DNA of 64,000 nt, from NCBI RefSeq assembly GCF_042653925.1, contig NZ_JBHSFQ010000017.1, positions 1 to 64,000 of the forward strand, in the 5' to 3' direction. Position numbers and translations under genes: made by a program. Below the pieces are notes generated by a model. That model saw nothing but the letters and a program-made list of their open reading frames with translations, was not told the DNA's origin and made no database searches. Positions 34,683 through 42,392 of this stretch are shown here, piece by piece. This DNA is from Nocardiopsis_B mangrovi (lineage in GTDB: Bacteria > Actinomycetota > Actinomycetes > Streptosporangiales > Streptosporangiaceae). Positions within the stretch are counted from its first letter, which is position 1. Every line of letters begins with the position of its first letter.

Positions 34683-35795
34683 TCAGATGGACCAGGCGGA
34701 GGGGATCAGCAGCGGGCGCGGGGCGTACTCGGCCTGGGTAAGCGTGCCCGACCATTGAGTGAGCGGCGGACGGCCGGCGTCGTCCCATCCTCGAACAAGG
34801 TGGGCGAGCTTGGCGCCGAGGGCAGGGTCGGTGTGCATGACCGATCCGTTGGTGCGCAGCCATGCCGCCCGGGTGTCGTCGGCGACGATGGCGCACATCC
34901 CGCCCCAGGGGTCGGTTCCTTCGAGGTAGGCGCGGGTGGTGCGCGGGTCGTGGGCGGCGAGGTGGAACCAGCAGTCGTTGTAGGCGTCGGTCTCCAGCGG
35001 GGCGAGCACATTGGGGATGCTGCCGGGGGTGCCGGGAAGGGTGGCGCCGGGTTCGCGGCCGATGACCTCGGCGGGGCGCAGCGGGCCGACGGCGGTCATG
35101 AAGTCCGACCACAGCCGCGGGCGCACCGACCGGTCGTGGTGGAGTTCCATGGTGGGGTGCATCCCGCCGTGTGCTGTGGGGGCGAGCACGAACCCGCCCT
35201 CGGCGAGCTGGTCGAGCCACGCCGGGGGGACGCCGGCGATGCCGACGGTGACGATGATCCGGTCGAAACCCCCGGGCTCCGTGCCCGGTCCGTCGTATCC
35301 GTCGGTGTGGACGACGCGGACCAGGTCGCCCATGCCCAGACGGCTGATCGACGCGGCGGCGCCTGCGGCGGCGGCCGATCCGGCTTCGATGGTGACGACC
35401 TCGGCCCCGGTGATGGTGGCGATCAGCGCGGCGTTGTATCCGGTCCCCGCTCCGATCTCCAGGACCCGCATGCCGGGTGTGAGGTCGAGGGCTTCGATCA
35501 TGGGGCCCATGATCGTCGGGGCGCTCGATGACGAGGCCGGCATACTGCGGTCGCTGGGCATGATCGTCATCAGGGACGCGTCGCTGTAGATGATGTCGAG
35601 GACGTCCTCGCCCGGCGTCGCGTCCTGGGGCACGTCGTAGTGCTCGCCGCGGTAGTAGAAACCGGTCACGCACTTATGGCGCTCGATGGTCGCGAACGCC
35701 TCCTGCACCGTGTTGCTGGTGATGGTGCCCTGGTCGCGCAACGCGTTGGCGTAGCGGTCGAGACGGCGGGTCATCTGGTCGGGTGCTGTGGCCAC
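34683..35795 (-). CDS. Lasso-associated protein-isoaspartate O-methyltransferase homologue
   Basis: The 370-aa product is a PIMT-type SAM-dependent methyltransferase. The SAM motif VLEIGAGTGYN is at about 111-121, preceded by the PIMT loop region SDRSMPASSSSAPTIMGPM and followed by VVTIEAGSAA and FDRIIVTVGIAGVPPAW. About 150 extra C-terminal residues (Trp-rich, e.g. NDCWFHLAAHD) extend beyond housekeeping PIMT. In cellulonodin-2 and lihuanodin such enzymes methylate an Asp of the lasso peptide, which then closes to an aspartimide. GTG 35795 has GGAG eight bases upstream. It is the last gene of the operon, 11 bases after B2. The aspartimide role is inferred from context. Confidence 0.88.
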   Translation of the reverse strand: MATAPDQMTRRLDRYANALRDQGTITSNTVQEAFATIERHKCVTGFYYRGEHYDVPQDATPGEDVLDIIYSDASLMTIMPSDRSMPASSSSAPTIMGPMIEALDLTPGMRVLEIGAGTGYNAALIATITGAEVVTIEAGSAAAAGAAASISRLGMGDLVRVVHTDGYDGPGTEPGGFDRIIVTVGIAGVPPAWLDQLAEGGFVLAPTAHGGMHPTMELHHDRSVRPRLWSDFMTAVGPLRPAEVIGREPGATLPGTPGSIPNVLAPLETDAYNDCWFHLAAHDPRTTRAYLEGTDPWGGMCAIVADDTRAAWLRTNGSVMHTDPALGAKLAHLVRGWDDAGRPPLTQWSGTLTQAEYAPRPLLIPSAWSI

Positions 35796-35806
35796 GTGCT
35801 GGTCTC

Positions 35807-36226
35807 CTAGATGGTGATGGCCGGCCTGTAAGTGATTCGGGGGTCGTCGGGTTCGGCGACGGGCCCCTCAATGGTTTCGATCCATGCGTGCGAGGCGGGC
35901 GGAGGTGAGGAGAATCCGGCCACCCACCGCACCCGGCCGCCCTGGGCACGGCAGAGCAGCGCCACCGAGATCGACCGCAGCAGGCACCCGTGCGGACTCG
36001 CGCACCGCAGACTGACCGTGACCACGGCATCATGCGCGGCCATCGCCTGCTGAGTTGAGGCCGGAGACGCTCCTGCGAGCAGTCGGCGCAGGGCGCGACG
36101 GACCCGCGCGGGCCGCCCCCGTGAGACGGCCACGAGCAGCCGGGCTGCGGCAACCGCTGAGAGCGCGAGCACACGATCCCACGCTCTCAGCGGGTGGGGG
36201 CGTCGCAGGACGACCTGCGGGCTCAT
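35807..36226 (-). CDS. Lasso peptide leader peptidase (B2, transglutaminase-like)
   Basis: The 139-aa product is a transglutaminase-like Cys protease that removes the leader peptide before ring closure. The catalytic Cys is in SPHGCLLRSISVALLCR and the His in SHAWIETIEG; the usual Asp would be just after, in the GPVAEPDD region. The N-terminal half is a basic helical extension (LRAWDRVLALSAVAAARLL) found in split actinobacterial B2 proteins. The ATG overlaps the B1 stop by four bases (ATGA), implying coupled translation and a B1-B2 complex. Confidence 0.9.
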   Translation of the reverse strand: MSPQVVLRRPHPLRAWDRVLALSAVAAARLLVAVSRGRPARVRRALRRLLAGASPASTQQAMAAHDAVVTVSLRCASPHGCLLRSISVALLCRAQGGRVRWVAGFSSPPPASHAWIETIEGPVAEPDDPRITYRPAITI

Positions 36227-36486
36227 CGGTTCCCGTCTTCCATGATGAGGCCGTGCGCGGCCAGGACGGCGAGCGCGGCCTCGGCATCGTGGCGGGCGCG
36301 AGCGTCGTCGATGCCGTACCGGTGGCGTAAGCGCTCGGCCGCCGCGCTGGTGCCACCGGCCAGCGCCGCGAGCAACGCCTCGCGCCCGGAGTCGTTGAGG
36401 TGGAACATGCGGCCGGTGCGCTCGTTGAGCACCATCGTGCCGTCGTCGGTGGAGGTGAGGGTGATGTGGGGGGCGAGTCCGGTCAC
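36223..36486 (-). CDS. Lasso peptide RiPP recognition element (B1, PqqD-like)
   Basis: The 87-aa product begins VTGLAPHITLTSTDDGTMVL and continues NERTGRMFHLNDSGREALLAAL, the winged-helix PqqD/RRE fold that binds the precursor's leader (YxxP motif) and presents it to B2. GTG 36486 overlaps the cyclase stop by four bases (GTGA), and its own stop overlaps B2. A long upstream reading in the same frame is only the antisense-like continuation through the cyclase gene and is rejected. Confidence 0.88.
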   Translation of the reverse strand: MTGLAPHITLTSTDDGTMVLNERTGRMFHLNDSGREALLAALAGGTSAAAERLRHRYGIDDARARHDAEAALAVLAAHGLIMEDGNR

Positions 36487-38270
36487 AACGCTTCCTGTCG
36501 AACGACGTCGGTGGTGCGCGTCCAGAGTTCGAGGGTGAGCAGGTCGGTCACGTATGCCGGGGGCAGACCGGCGGCGCCCCATCCGACGAGCGCCCGGTGC
36601 AAGCGGTCGGGTTCGACCAAGCCGAGTTCGGCCAGGGCCGGCGAGCGCACCAGGTCGAGCACCCGTGCCCGGTGTCGCGCCCAGCCTCGGTGAATATCGG
36701 GGGTGTAACTCCCCTTGGTGGTACGCGCGAGCAACGCCTCGGGCAGGACGTCGCGCATCGCCTCGGCCAGCAGGGGTTTGAATACCCAGGGGTCGCTTCG
36801 CGCCTCGGGCCGGACGGTCAGGCACGCCTCGACGACCGGCCGGTCGAAGAAGGGGAACACCACCGGCGGCCCGCCGAGTGCGGTCATGGCCTGGCCGTAG
36901 GTGGCAGCCGCAGCGGCCGACGTTCGCACGCGAGCGAGGGCGGCGTGCACGGTCCGCTCCCCCCACGGCTCGACTTCACTCACCGCGAGAGCGTCGGTGA
37001 CCAGGCGCCGGGCGTGCGGGCTCGCCCACGGCGCCATCCGCGGGTACGCCTCCCAGGCAACCGCGTCGCGGATCGGATCGACGTCGCCGTCGAGGCACTC
37101 GGCCGCTTCGCGCAGCCACTGCCAGTGGGGCTGAGAGGACAGGGCGTGCCGGGCAAGTTCGACCGCCGAGGTGGCGTGCAACGCAGCGTGCCCCCGCAGG
37201 AGCCGCACCGCTCCATGGTGCCGCTGGCGCAGCAACAGGCCCAGGTGGGAAAGCGGGGCGCCGAGCACCTCATCGCCCCCCTGCCCGTTCAGATGCACCC
37301 TGCTCCCGGCCCTCGCAAGGGCACTGACGGTGTGGGCGAGGCGGGCTGCCCCCACGGCCGCGGGCGGTTCGTCGGTGTGGGAAGGGACGGCGTTGGGCAG
37401 GTCGGCGAAGAGCTCCGGAGAGTCGTCGAGCACCTCGTGGCACGCTCCGAGGTGCTCGGCGATCAGGCGTGCCCAAGGAAGGTCTCCGCTGGTCCTAGAC
37501 GGCGTCGTCACCAGGCGGACTTGCTCGGCGCCGACCGCGCGCACGGCCAGTGCCGCGAGCGCCGCGGAATCCAGACCGCCCGACAGCTCGACCGTGACCG
37601 GCCCGCCCACGTGGCGCACACGCCCGGCGATGGCGTTCTCCAGCGCCTCCCGTAACCGAACGGCCCCGTCCCGCAAAGGGGCCTCAGCGGAAGGCGGATG
37701 CCAGTATCGGGTGATCCCCGCAGGTTGTTCCCCTGCGAGTTCGGCGCGGCAGCCAGCAGGCACCGGGGTGACCCCTTCATAGGGACTGCGGGTCTCGCGC
37801 ACTGGTCCGGGCACCGCCGGGGCACACATCCGTCCGGCCGTCCACTCCGGATCGGGGCCGGCGCCGCGCACCGCAGCGAGCACCCTGGCCCGGTCTCCAG
37901 CAACGACGGCGCGGCCATAACGGGCGGTGTAGACGCGGCGCAGCCCGGCAGCGTCGCTGTAGGCGAGCATGCGGCCGGGCTCGCTCACGAGGAGCTGGTA
38001 GCTTCCAGCGAAGCCCGTCAGTGCGTCGTAATCCCGGTGCGCGACGGCGCGGTGTAGCGCGTCGGCGAACTCCCCGGGTTCGGCGAGGACATCTCCGATC
38101 GCCGCGGCCTTTACCTCGCCGACCTTCGCCGTGAGAACAGGACCCGGTTCACCGACCAGCCACGCCCGCCCCGAGGAGTGCCGGGCGATGACTGGCCAGT
38201 CGGGCGGGGGTTCGGGGGCGGCGCCCGGAAGCATGAGCCACCAGGCGCCGCCGAGCGAAGGGGTCACCAC
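36483..38270 (-). CDS. Lasso peptide macrolactam cyclase (asparagine synthetase-like)
   Basis: The 595-aa product forms the isopeptide bond between the core's N-terminal amine and an Asp/Glu side chain by adenylating the carboxylate. The PP-loop SGGLDSAALAAL is at about residue 228, followed downstream by HLNGQGGDEVLGAP. The N-terminal glutaminase-like domain lacks the catalytic Cys2 (start MVTPSLGGAWW), as expected for lasso cyclases that use no ammonia. The start is one of two adjacent GTGs (38270, 38267) that overlap the precursor's TGA, so translation is coupled. It is the largest gene of the operon. Confidence 0.92.
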   Translation of the reverse strand: MVTPSLGGAWWLMLPGAAPEPPPDWPVIARHSSGRAWLVGEPGPVLTAKVGEVKAAAIGDVLAEPGEFADALHRAVAHRDYDALTGFAGSYQLLVSEPGRMLAYSDAAGLRRVYTARYGRAVVAGDRARVLAAVRGAGPDPEWTAGRMCAPAVPGPVRETRSPYEGVTPVPAGCRAELAGEQPAGITRYWHPPSAEAPLRDGAVRLREALENAIAGRVRHVGGPVTVELSGGLDSAALAALAVRAVGAEQVRLVTTPSRTSGDLPWARLIAEHLGACHEVLDDSPELFADLPNAVPSHTDEPPAAVGAARLAHTVSALARAGSRVHLNGQGGDEVLGAPLSHLGLLLRQRHHGAVRLLRGHAALHATSAVELARHALSSQPHWQWLREAAECLDGDVDPIRDAVAWEAYPRMAPWASPHARRLVTDALAVSEVEPWGERTVHAALARVRTSAAAAATYGQAMTALGGPPVVFPFFDRPVVEACLTVRPEARSDPWVFKPLLAEAMRDVLPEALLARTTKGSYTPDIHRGWARHRARVLDLVRSPALAELGLVEPDRLHRALVGWGAAGLPPAYVTDLLTLELWTRTTDVVRQEAL

Positions 38271-38434
38271 AGCTTGGACGGCCCCTTCTTCACCGGCTGC
38301 GACCAGTAGCCCGCGCCGCTGCCGTCGTCGGCGTGCTCGGACGCGTACTGGCCACGGGTCATCTCGCAGAAGTCGCCGACCTCGATCACCTTCGGCGGCT
38401 CGTAAGGGGCGTGGATCGGCTCGTTGTCGTTCAT
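38264..38434 (-). CDS. Lasso peptide precursor (56 aa)
   Basis: The 56-aa precursor has the actinobacterial lasso leader motif: YEPPKVIEVGDFCEMTRG, with Tyr11, Pro14, Gly20 and the essential Thr26 at position -2. Cleavage after Arg27 gives a 29-residue core starting GQYASEHADDG and ending in Trp56. Of ring sizes 7-9, only Asp at core position 9 can close the ring with Gly1. The next residue is another Asp, followed by Gly, an aspartimide-prone pair. The tail is long and basic (two adjacent Lys, then Lys-Leu-Trp end). GGAAGG lies seven bases before the ATG. The TGA overlaps the cyclase start. Confidence 0.9.
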   Translation of the reverse strand: MNDNEPIHAPYEPPKVIEVGDFCEMTRGQYASEHADDGSGAGYWSQPVKKGPSKLW

Positions 38435-38598
38435 CAGTTGCCTTCCTGTTGGAAGAAGAGTGGGCGGGCAGGAGGGTCCTGTTCCGTCACCGGGGTCGGC
38501 CTGTACCTGGCCGAGATGGATGGCCGGACGCCGTGTGCAGGGGAACGGCGGCGTTCGGCGGGTGTGCGCTCCGGCTGAGTAGCGGAGTGGCACGCGGT

Positions 38599-38826
38599 CT
38601 AGGTCTTCGAACCGGGCCAGCCGTAGGTGAGGCGCTGGAATACGTAGCAGCGCAAGGACTCGTCACTCATGTTGTGGAGAGCACGGAAGAGCTTCTCGTC
38701 CCATGCCTGACGTACCGTCAAGGGCTCATCCGGCGGCACTGTGGCGACCCGGCTCTCGTCCCCGTGGGAGGCAGTGAAGATTCTGTTGCCCGCGAGATCC
38801 GAAGACGGGCACTCCTCAATGCCCAC
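38599..38826 (-). CDS. Hypothetical small protein upstream of lasso operon
   Basis: The frame ends EKLFRALHNMSDESLRCYVF..., with good G+C third positions in its last 60 codons. The start (GTG 38826 or 38847) is weak. It overlaps the frame at 38718-38894 and the two may be one gene with a frameshift near 38800. No family is recognised. Confidence 0.35.
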   Translation of the reverse strand: MGIEECPSSDLAGNRIFTASHGDESRVATVPPDEPLTVRQAWDEKLFRALHNMSDESLRCYVFQRLTYGWPGSKT

Positions 38827-38894
38827 CCCGCGTTCTGCGGCCCACACACGCGCAGGTCCGACATGCTGACCCGCTGAACATTCACGGTCTTCAC
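38718..38894 (-). CDS. Alternative small ORF overlapping 38599-38826
   Basis: GTG 38894 overlaps the stop of the gene at 38891-39070 (GTGA), a typical coupled start, and the first 33 codons (VKTVNVQRVSMSDLRVCGPQ...) have coding-like third positions. The later part looks non-coding, while the other frame becomes coding-like there. A frameshift joining both frames is the simplest reading. Confidence 0.35.
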   Translation of the reverse strand: MKTVNVQRVSMSDLRVCGPQNAGWALRSARLRISRATESSLPPTGTRAGSPQCRRMSP

Positions 38895-39070
38895 GCGGCC
38901 CGCCCCTCCCACTCCAAGCGCTCATCGCGGGCGTCGGCCAGCGCGTCACGCGTGCGGCGGGTGTGCCACGCGGCTACGTCGAGACGCAGGGCGCGCGCCG
39001 TCATCATCTCCCATTCGATCCGGTATGGCCGTACCCGCCTCCGGCGGGCCGGTACGCTGTTCTCCGTCAT
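38891..39070 (-). CDS. Small basic protein next to XRE regulator
   Basis: The 59-aa product starts MTENSVPARRRRVRPYRIEW and continues as a helical basic/acidic sequence (EMMTARALRLDVAAW). GGAG lies six bases before the ATG. It diverges from the XRE regulator, with the intergenic region of 246 bases holding both promoters. Small proteins of this kind often accompany XRE regulators in actinomycetes, but I cannot name a function. Confidence 0.5.
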   Translation of the reverse strand: MTENSVPARRRRVRPYRIEWEMMTARALRLDVAAWHTRRTRDALADARDERLEWEGRAA

Positions 39071-39316
39071 CGTTCGCTCCATGCGCGATCGGTGGCCGCG
39101 CCCCGGGTCGGTAGGACGACGCCGGGGCGGCCTGTCTTCGGGGTTTACGTCGGTTACGACTGGTCGCCCATACCCACGGGGCGACGGCATCCGGCGCACC
39201 GGACGCCAGGTCGCGGGGGTTTATCGTGGTCCCGACACTACGGAATCGACCGCTTACGCTGAACTGACTGCCAGTACGAATGTTCAGGCACGTCAACCAG
39301 CGCGGAGGGGGGCGGA

Positions 39317-40453
39317 ATGGCCGCCCGGAGCCGACGAACTCTGACTGTCGGTCGGGGTTTCTCCCCGAGAGCCGACGGAGACCGCGAAGGACGGATCTCC
39401 GGGTACGTGCTGAAGACCATCCGCGGCTCGATCGGGCTCACCCAGGAAGACCTGGCCGAGCGCTTCCAGGTCGACGTGACGACCGTCCAAGGGTGGGAAA
39501 GCGGACGCCGGCCTCTCATGGCGGTCTCCGCCGGGACGTATCTGCGCCTGCGCCACACACTGCTCCGGATGGGGGCGTCCGTCCGCCTCCTGGAACAGCT
39601 CGACGTCGCCATGGAAGCGGACCGGTTCGTCGGCTACGTGCTCGGCGCCGACGGAGCTCTGGAGTTGGACGGGCATCCGCTCGCCACATGGGTCATCACT
39701 CGGCCGTTCACGGACCTGATCGGATGGGTCTTCGCCGGAACCGTGCCGGGGATCTTCGCGTCGACACCCCAAGTCTCTCGTCGAGGCCCTTCAGCGACAG
39801 GGCCGCAGCTGGCGTCGGACGAGCAACGCCACGTCGTCACACACCTGCGTTCGGCTGCCGAGCAAGCGCCGGATACCGTCGACGGAGCCCTTCTCCGACG
39901 CCAAGCGCACTACGTTGTGGGGTTCGACTCCAGTAGCGAGACGGTGGAGTGGCTGGCGGTGATGCAGCGCCGTGAGCAGCGTCTGCTCCGGACCGACGAG
40001 TGGTCGCCTTCATGGGCGGTGGTGCGCTCTGGTGCCCACACGCTCGCTCGCACGGGCGATGGTGAAGCGCTCTCCCGGTTCATCCAGGTGCACATCGAAG
40101 CCGATGAGACGGAGATCGCGAACCTCAACTACTGGGCGTACTGGCTGGGAGAGCTCGGGGACCCACAAGTCAGTGACACGTTCATGACCGAGACGGACTT
40201 GGACGCCTGGCGTGGCACCCGCCTCCTCGACCACCTCGCCACCAAGCTCCACGCGGGAAACCCCTATGTCGACGTGGTGGCCCACACGATGTGGTCACTG
40301 ATCAACCGAAAACCGGAGATCCTCGACCCGGACCGAAGTGACACGGTCTCCACCGCCGCCCGGCGGCTCCTTGACGAAGGGGCGGTTTCACCGCAGTCCC
40401 GCCGGGAGTTGGAGGAAGTGCTTTACGCTCTACGGATCATCCACCGGCGTTGA
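39317..40453 (+). CDS. XRE-family transcriptional regulator
   Basis: The 378-aa product has an N-terminal helix-turn-helix at about residues 28-66: YVLKTIRGSIGLTQEDLAER, then VDVTTVQGWESGRRPL. The remaining 300 residues are alpha-helical with no recognised ligand domain, a layout common in Streptomyces XRE regulators. It lies inside the att-bounded island, divergent from the small genes that precede the lasso operon and 11 bases ahead of the HD-domain gene. It is the only regulator in the island and so the best candidate for control of the lasso operon; that is inference. Confidence 0.82.
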   Translation: MAARSRRTLTVGRGFSPRADGDREGRISGYVLKTIRGSIGLTQEDLAERFQVDVTTVQGWESGRRPLMAVSAGTYLRLRHTLLRMGASVRLLEQLDVAMEADRFVGYVLGADGALELDGHPLATWVITRPFTDLIGWVFAGTVPGIFASTPQVSRRGPSATGPQLASDEQRHVVTHLRSAAEQAPDTVDGALLRRQAHYVVGFDSSSETVEWLAVMQRREQRLLRTDEWSPSWAVVRSGAHTLARTGDGEALSRFIQVHIEADETEIANLNYWAYWLGELGDPQVSDTFMTETDLDAWRGTRLLDHLATKLHAGNPYVDVVAHTMWSLINRKPEILDPDRSDTVSTAARRLLDEGAVSPQSRRELEEVLYALRIIHRR

Positions 40454-40464
40454 GAAGGAACCTC

Positions 40465-41052
40465 ATGGCTGACGACCAGGACGCCCGCACCGTGGACTTC
40501 CTCTACGAGATCGGGTTGTTGAAGCGGCTTCCTCGCACCGGGTGGGTCATCGCCGGCGTCGCCGACCCGGAGAGCATCGCCGACCACTCCCACCGCACGG
40601 CGATCACCGCGGCCGTCATCGCCTCGATGGAGGGCGCGGATCCTCAGCGCGCGGCGTTCCTGGCCCTGTTCCACGACACGCAGGAGAGCCGGACGACCGA
40701 CATCCCGCACCTGAGCAAGCGGTACTTGAAGGCCGTCCCGAACATCGAGGTGACCGCCGACCAGGTCGCCACCCTGCCTACCGGCGTGGCCGAGGTGATC
40801 AGCGGAGCGGTCGCCGAGTACGAGGGCCGAGAATCCGCCGAGGCCACATGCGCCCGGGACGCCGACAAGCTGGAATGCCTGCTCCAGGCGGTCGAGTACC
40901 GCGAGCAGGGTAACCAGCACACCCAGGCGTGGATCGATACATCGATCGCGTCACTGGCGACGGCGTCCGCCAAGCGGTTGGCCGCCTCCGCGGTGGCCCG
41001 GGGACCGCTGGAGTGGATGCACCGCGCCCGCGACGAGAAACCGGCCCTGTAA
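40465..41052 (+). CDS. HD-domain phosphohydrolase (YfbR/HDDC2-like)
   Basis: The 195-aa product matches the short HD-domain nucleotidases (HDDC2/YfbR type), which dephosphorylate deoxynucleoside monophosphates. Metal ligands: His in ADHSHRTAITA, the HD pair in LALFHDTQESRTTD, and Asp in CARDADKLECLLQA. GAAGGA precedes the ATG, eleven bases after the XRE stop, so the two form one operon. It lies at the right end of the island, before the right attachment site. Confidence 0.85.
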   Translation: MADDQDARTVDFLYEIGLLKRLPRTGWVIAGVADPESIADHSHRTAITAAVIASMEGADPQRAAFLALFHDTQESRTTDIPHLSKRYLKAVPNIEVTADQVATLPTGVAEVISGAVAEYEGRESAEATCARDADKLECLLQAVEYREQGNQHTQAWIDTSIASLATASAKRLAASAVARGPLEWMHRARDEKPAL

Positions 41053-41416
41053 CCGTGTGAGACGTCGATCGGGATTGACGGCGCCCCACACGCCCAGGGT
41101 CAAGTTGCCGCTGGGACGGACACAAGGTGGCGGGACTGGAGCCGGACAACGGGGCCGATTCCCGGATGTTCCCTCGCCCAAGGCTCAGGCGCAACGGGCG
41201 GCCGTCGAGACGGGGACCTGCCCGATGTGTGTCCCCCGGGAATCCCGACTCGTTCCTGAAATCGGTCATCCCACACAAAGCACCTGCTACGCGTGCACCC
41301 GCATGGTGCACGGGCTCTGCCGCAAGCCCACGTAACCCGCTACACCCCGGAGACGACTCTGCCGACGCCGTCAGCGATTCCCACAAATTCGCAGGTCAGC
41401 GCGCTATTCGCTGGGT
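41053..41416. other. Right end of the island, no gene supported
   Basis: A short frame around 41200-41330 encodes two CxxC pairs but lacks a ribosome binding site and conserved context. I treat the stretch as a decayed element end. Confidence 0.35.
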
Positions 41417-41442
41417 GGTTCGATTCCCGTCATCCGCTCCAC
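41417..41442 (+). repeat. attR-type site: 26-bp copy of tRNA-Gly 3' end
   Basis: These 26 bases are identical to 31587-31612 in and after tRNA-Gly, including the encoded CCA. The matching tRNA 5' part is absent. Together with the left copy it defines an integrated segment of about 9.8 kb (31613-41442). Confidence 0.82.
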
Positions 41443-41450
41443 GTATGGAT

Positions 41451-41490
41451 AGGCCCTGACCTGCGGAGCATTACCGCGAGGCCAGGGCCT
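41451..41490 (+). terminator. Hairpin following attR
   Basis: AGGCCCTG (41451-41458) pairs with CAGGGCCT (41483-41490), with further pairing of CCTGCGG and CCGCGAGG inside. It resembles the hairpins after the other two tRNA-3' copies, so it may be the original tRNA terminator displaced by integration. Confidence 0.6.
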
Positions 41491-41527
41491 TCGTTACGCG
41501 GGGTGCACCGGAGGGTGCACGGGGTGG

Positions 41528-42322
41528 TCAGGCGGTCGGTGGTTGCGATTCTCCTCCCAGGTGTGGGCGGAGGATGTAGCCGGTGTACTGGTAGTCGGCG
41601 CCGTGGTCGCGGCGCATTGCTATCTCTCGGCGGGTGGCGGCGATCGCTTCGGGCATGGATGGGGTCGTCAGGTCGGCCGCGTCGGCGCGTTCGGCGAGTG
41701 GTGTGTAGTACTCGTCGAACCAGTCGTCGTCCGGGAGTGGGTAGCGTCCGGTGACGGTGAACCCGGCCTCGTGGGCCGCGGCGGTGTTCTCCTCCCCTGT
41801 TCGGAGCCGGTAGAGCCCGTCCCAGAAGGATTGCGCCTCCGCGGAGGGGGAGGCGGTCGTCCATTCGCACTCGGTGACGACCAGGACTCCGCCGGGGGCG
41901 AGCAGTCGACGCCACGAGGTCAGCGCGGCGTCGAAACCCATGCGGTAGACCGAGCCTTCCGCCCACACGAGGTCGAAGCCGTCATCGGCGAAGGGCAGCT
42001 CGGCCATTGATGCCCGGACCGTGCGGATGGCGTGGTCCAGACCTCGGTCGGCGGCGGCGCGGTCGAGCTCGTCGAGGAACGGCTGATGCAGGTCGAGGGC
42101 GGTGACCTCCGCTCCGGCCTCCTCTGCGAGGAGCAGTGCGGAACGCCCAGGACCGCAGCCGATGTCCAGGACGCGGGGACGGACCGGCAATGGTCCCGCC
42201 ATGGCGAGCAGGCGGCGGGTGGTGGCGTCGGAGCCGGGCCCCTGCCGGGGCAGGCCGTGGGCCAAGGTCAGGAAGGCCGCGGAGAGGGGGTCGGTGAATG
42301 CTTCGTCCGGTGCGGCGCTCAC
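41528..42322 (-). CDS. Class I SAM-dependent methyltransferase
   Basis: The 264-aa product shows the Rossmann SAM-binding motif RVLDIGCGPGRSALLLAEEAG (motif I), the acidic residue ending beta-2 in VTALDLH, DGFDLVWAEGSVY (motif II) and GGVLVVTE (motif III). It looks like a small-molecule methyltransferase of the UbiE/ribosomal type. The start at GTG 42322 is chosen from the onset of homologous sequence (SAAPDEAFTDPLSAAF); AAGGAG lies about 12 bases upstream. It is outside the island and ends just after the attR hairpin. Substrate unknown. Confidence 0.85.
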   Translation of the reverse strand: MSAAPDEAFTDPLSAAFLTLAHGLPRQGPGSDATTRRLLAMAGPLPVRPRVLDIGCGPGRSALLLAEEAGAEVTALDLHQPFLDELDRAAADRGLDHAIRTVRASMAELPFADDGFDLVWAEGSVYRMGFDAALTSWRRLLAPGGVLVVTECEWTTASPSAEAQSFWDGLYRLRTGEENTAAAHEAGFTVTGRYPLPDDDWFDEYYTPLAERADAADLTTPSMPEAIAATRREIAMRRDHGADYQYTGYILRPHLGGESQPPTA

Positions 42323-42392
42323 GCTGGCGGATGCTCCTTCCGGGAGCGGTCGGCGGGCCGATGGCAGAGGGCCGGGCAGTAGGCGACGGCGC

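Noticed and set aside
34683..35795. Assignment of the methyltransferase to an FxLD-type lanthipeptide system
   Set aside because: PIMT homologues also occur there, but no lanthipeptide dehydratase or cyclase is present, and a complete lasso gene set directly precedes it.
36487..36966. N-terminal extension of the lasso B1 protein
   Set aside because: The extension is an out-of-frame reading of the cyclase gene, Arg/Gly-rich. The GTG overlapping the cyclase stop gives the normal 87-aa size.
41200..41335. Short protein with two CxxC pairs (zinc-ribbon-like)
   Set aside because: No ribosome binding site, ragged start, and position in a decayed element end; too weak to call a gene.
41417..41442. 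tRNA gene at the right island end
   Set aside because: Only the T arm and 3' acceptor strand are present; it is an attachment-site copy.
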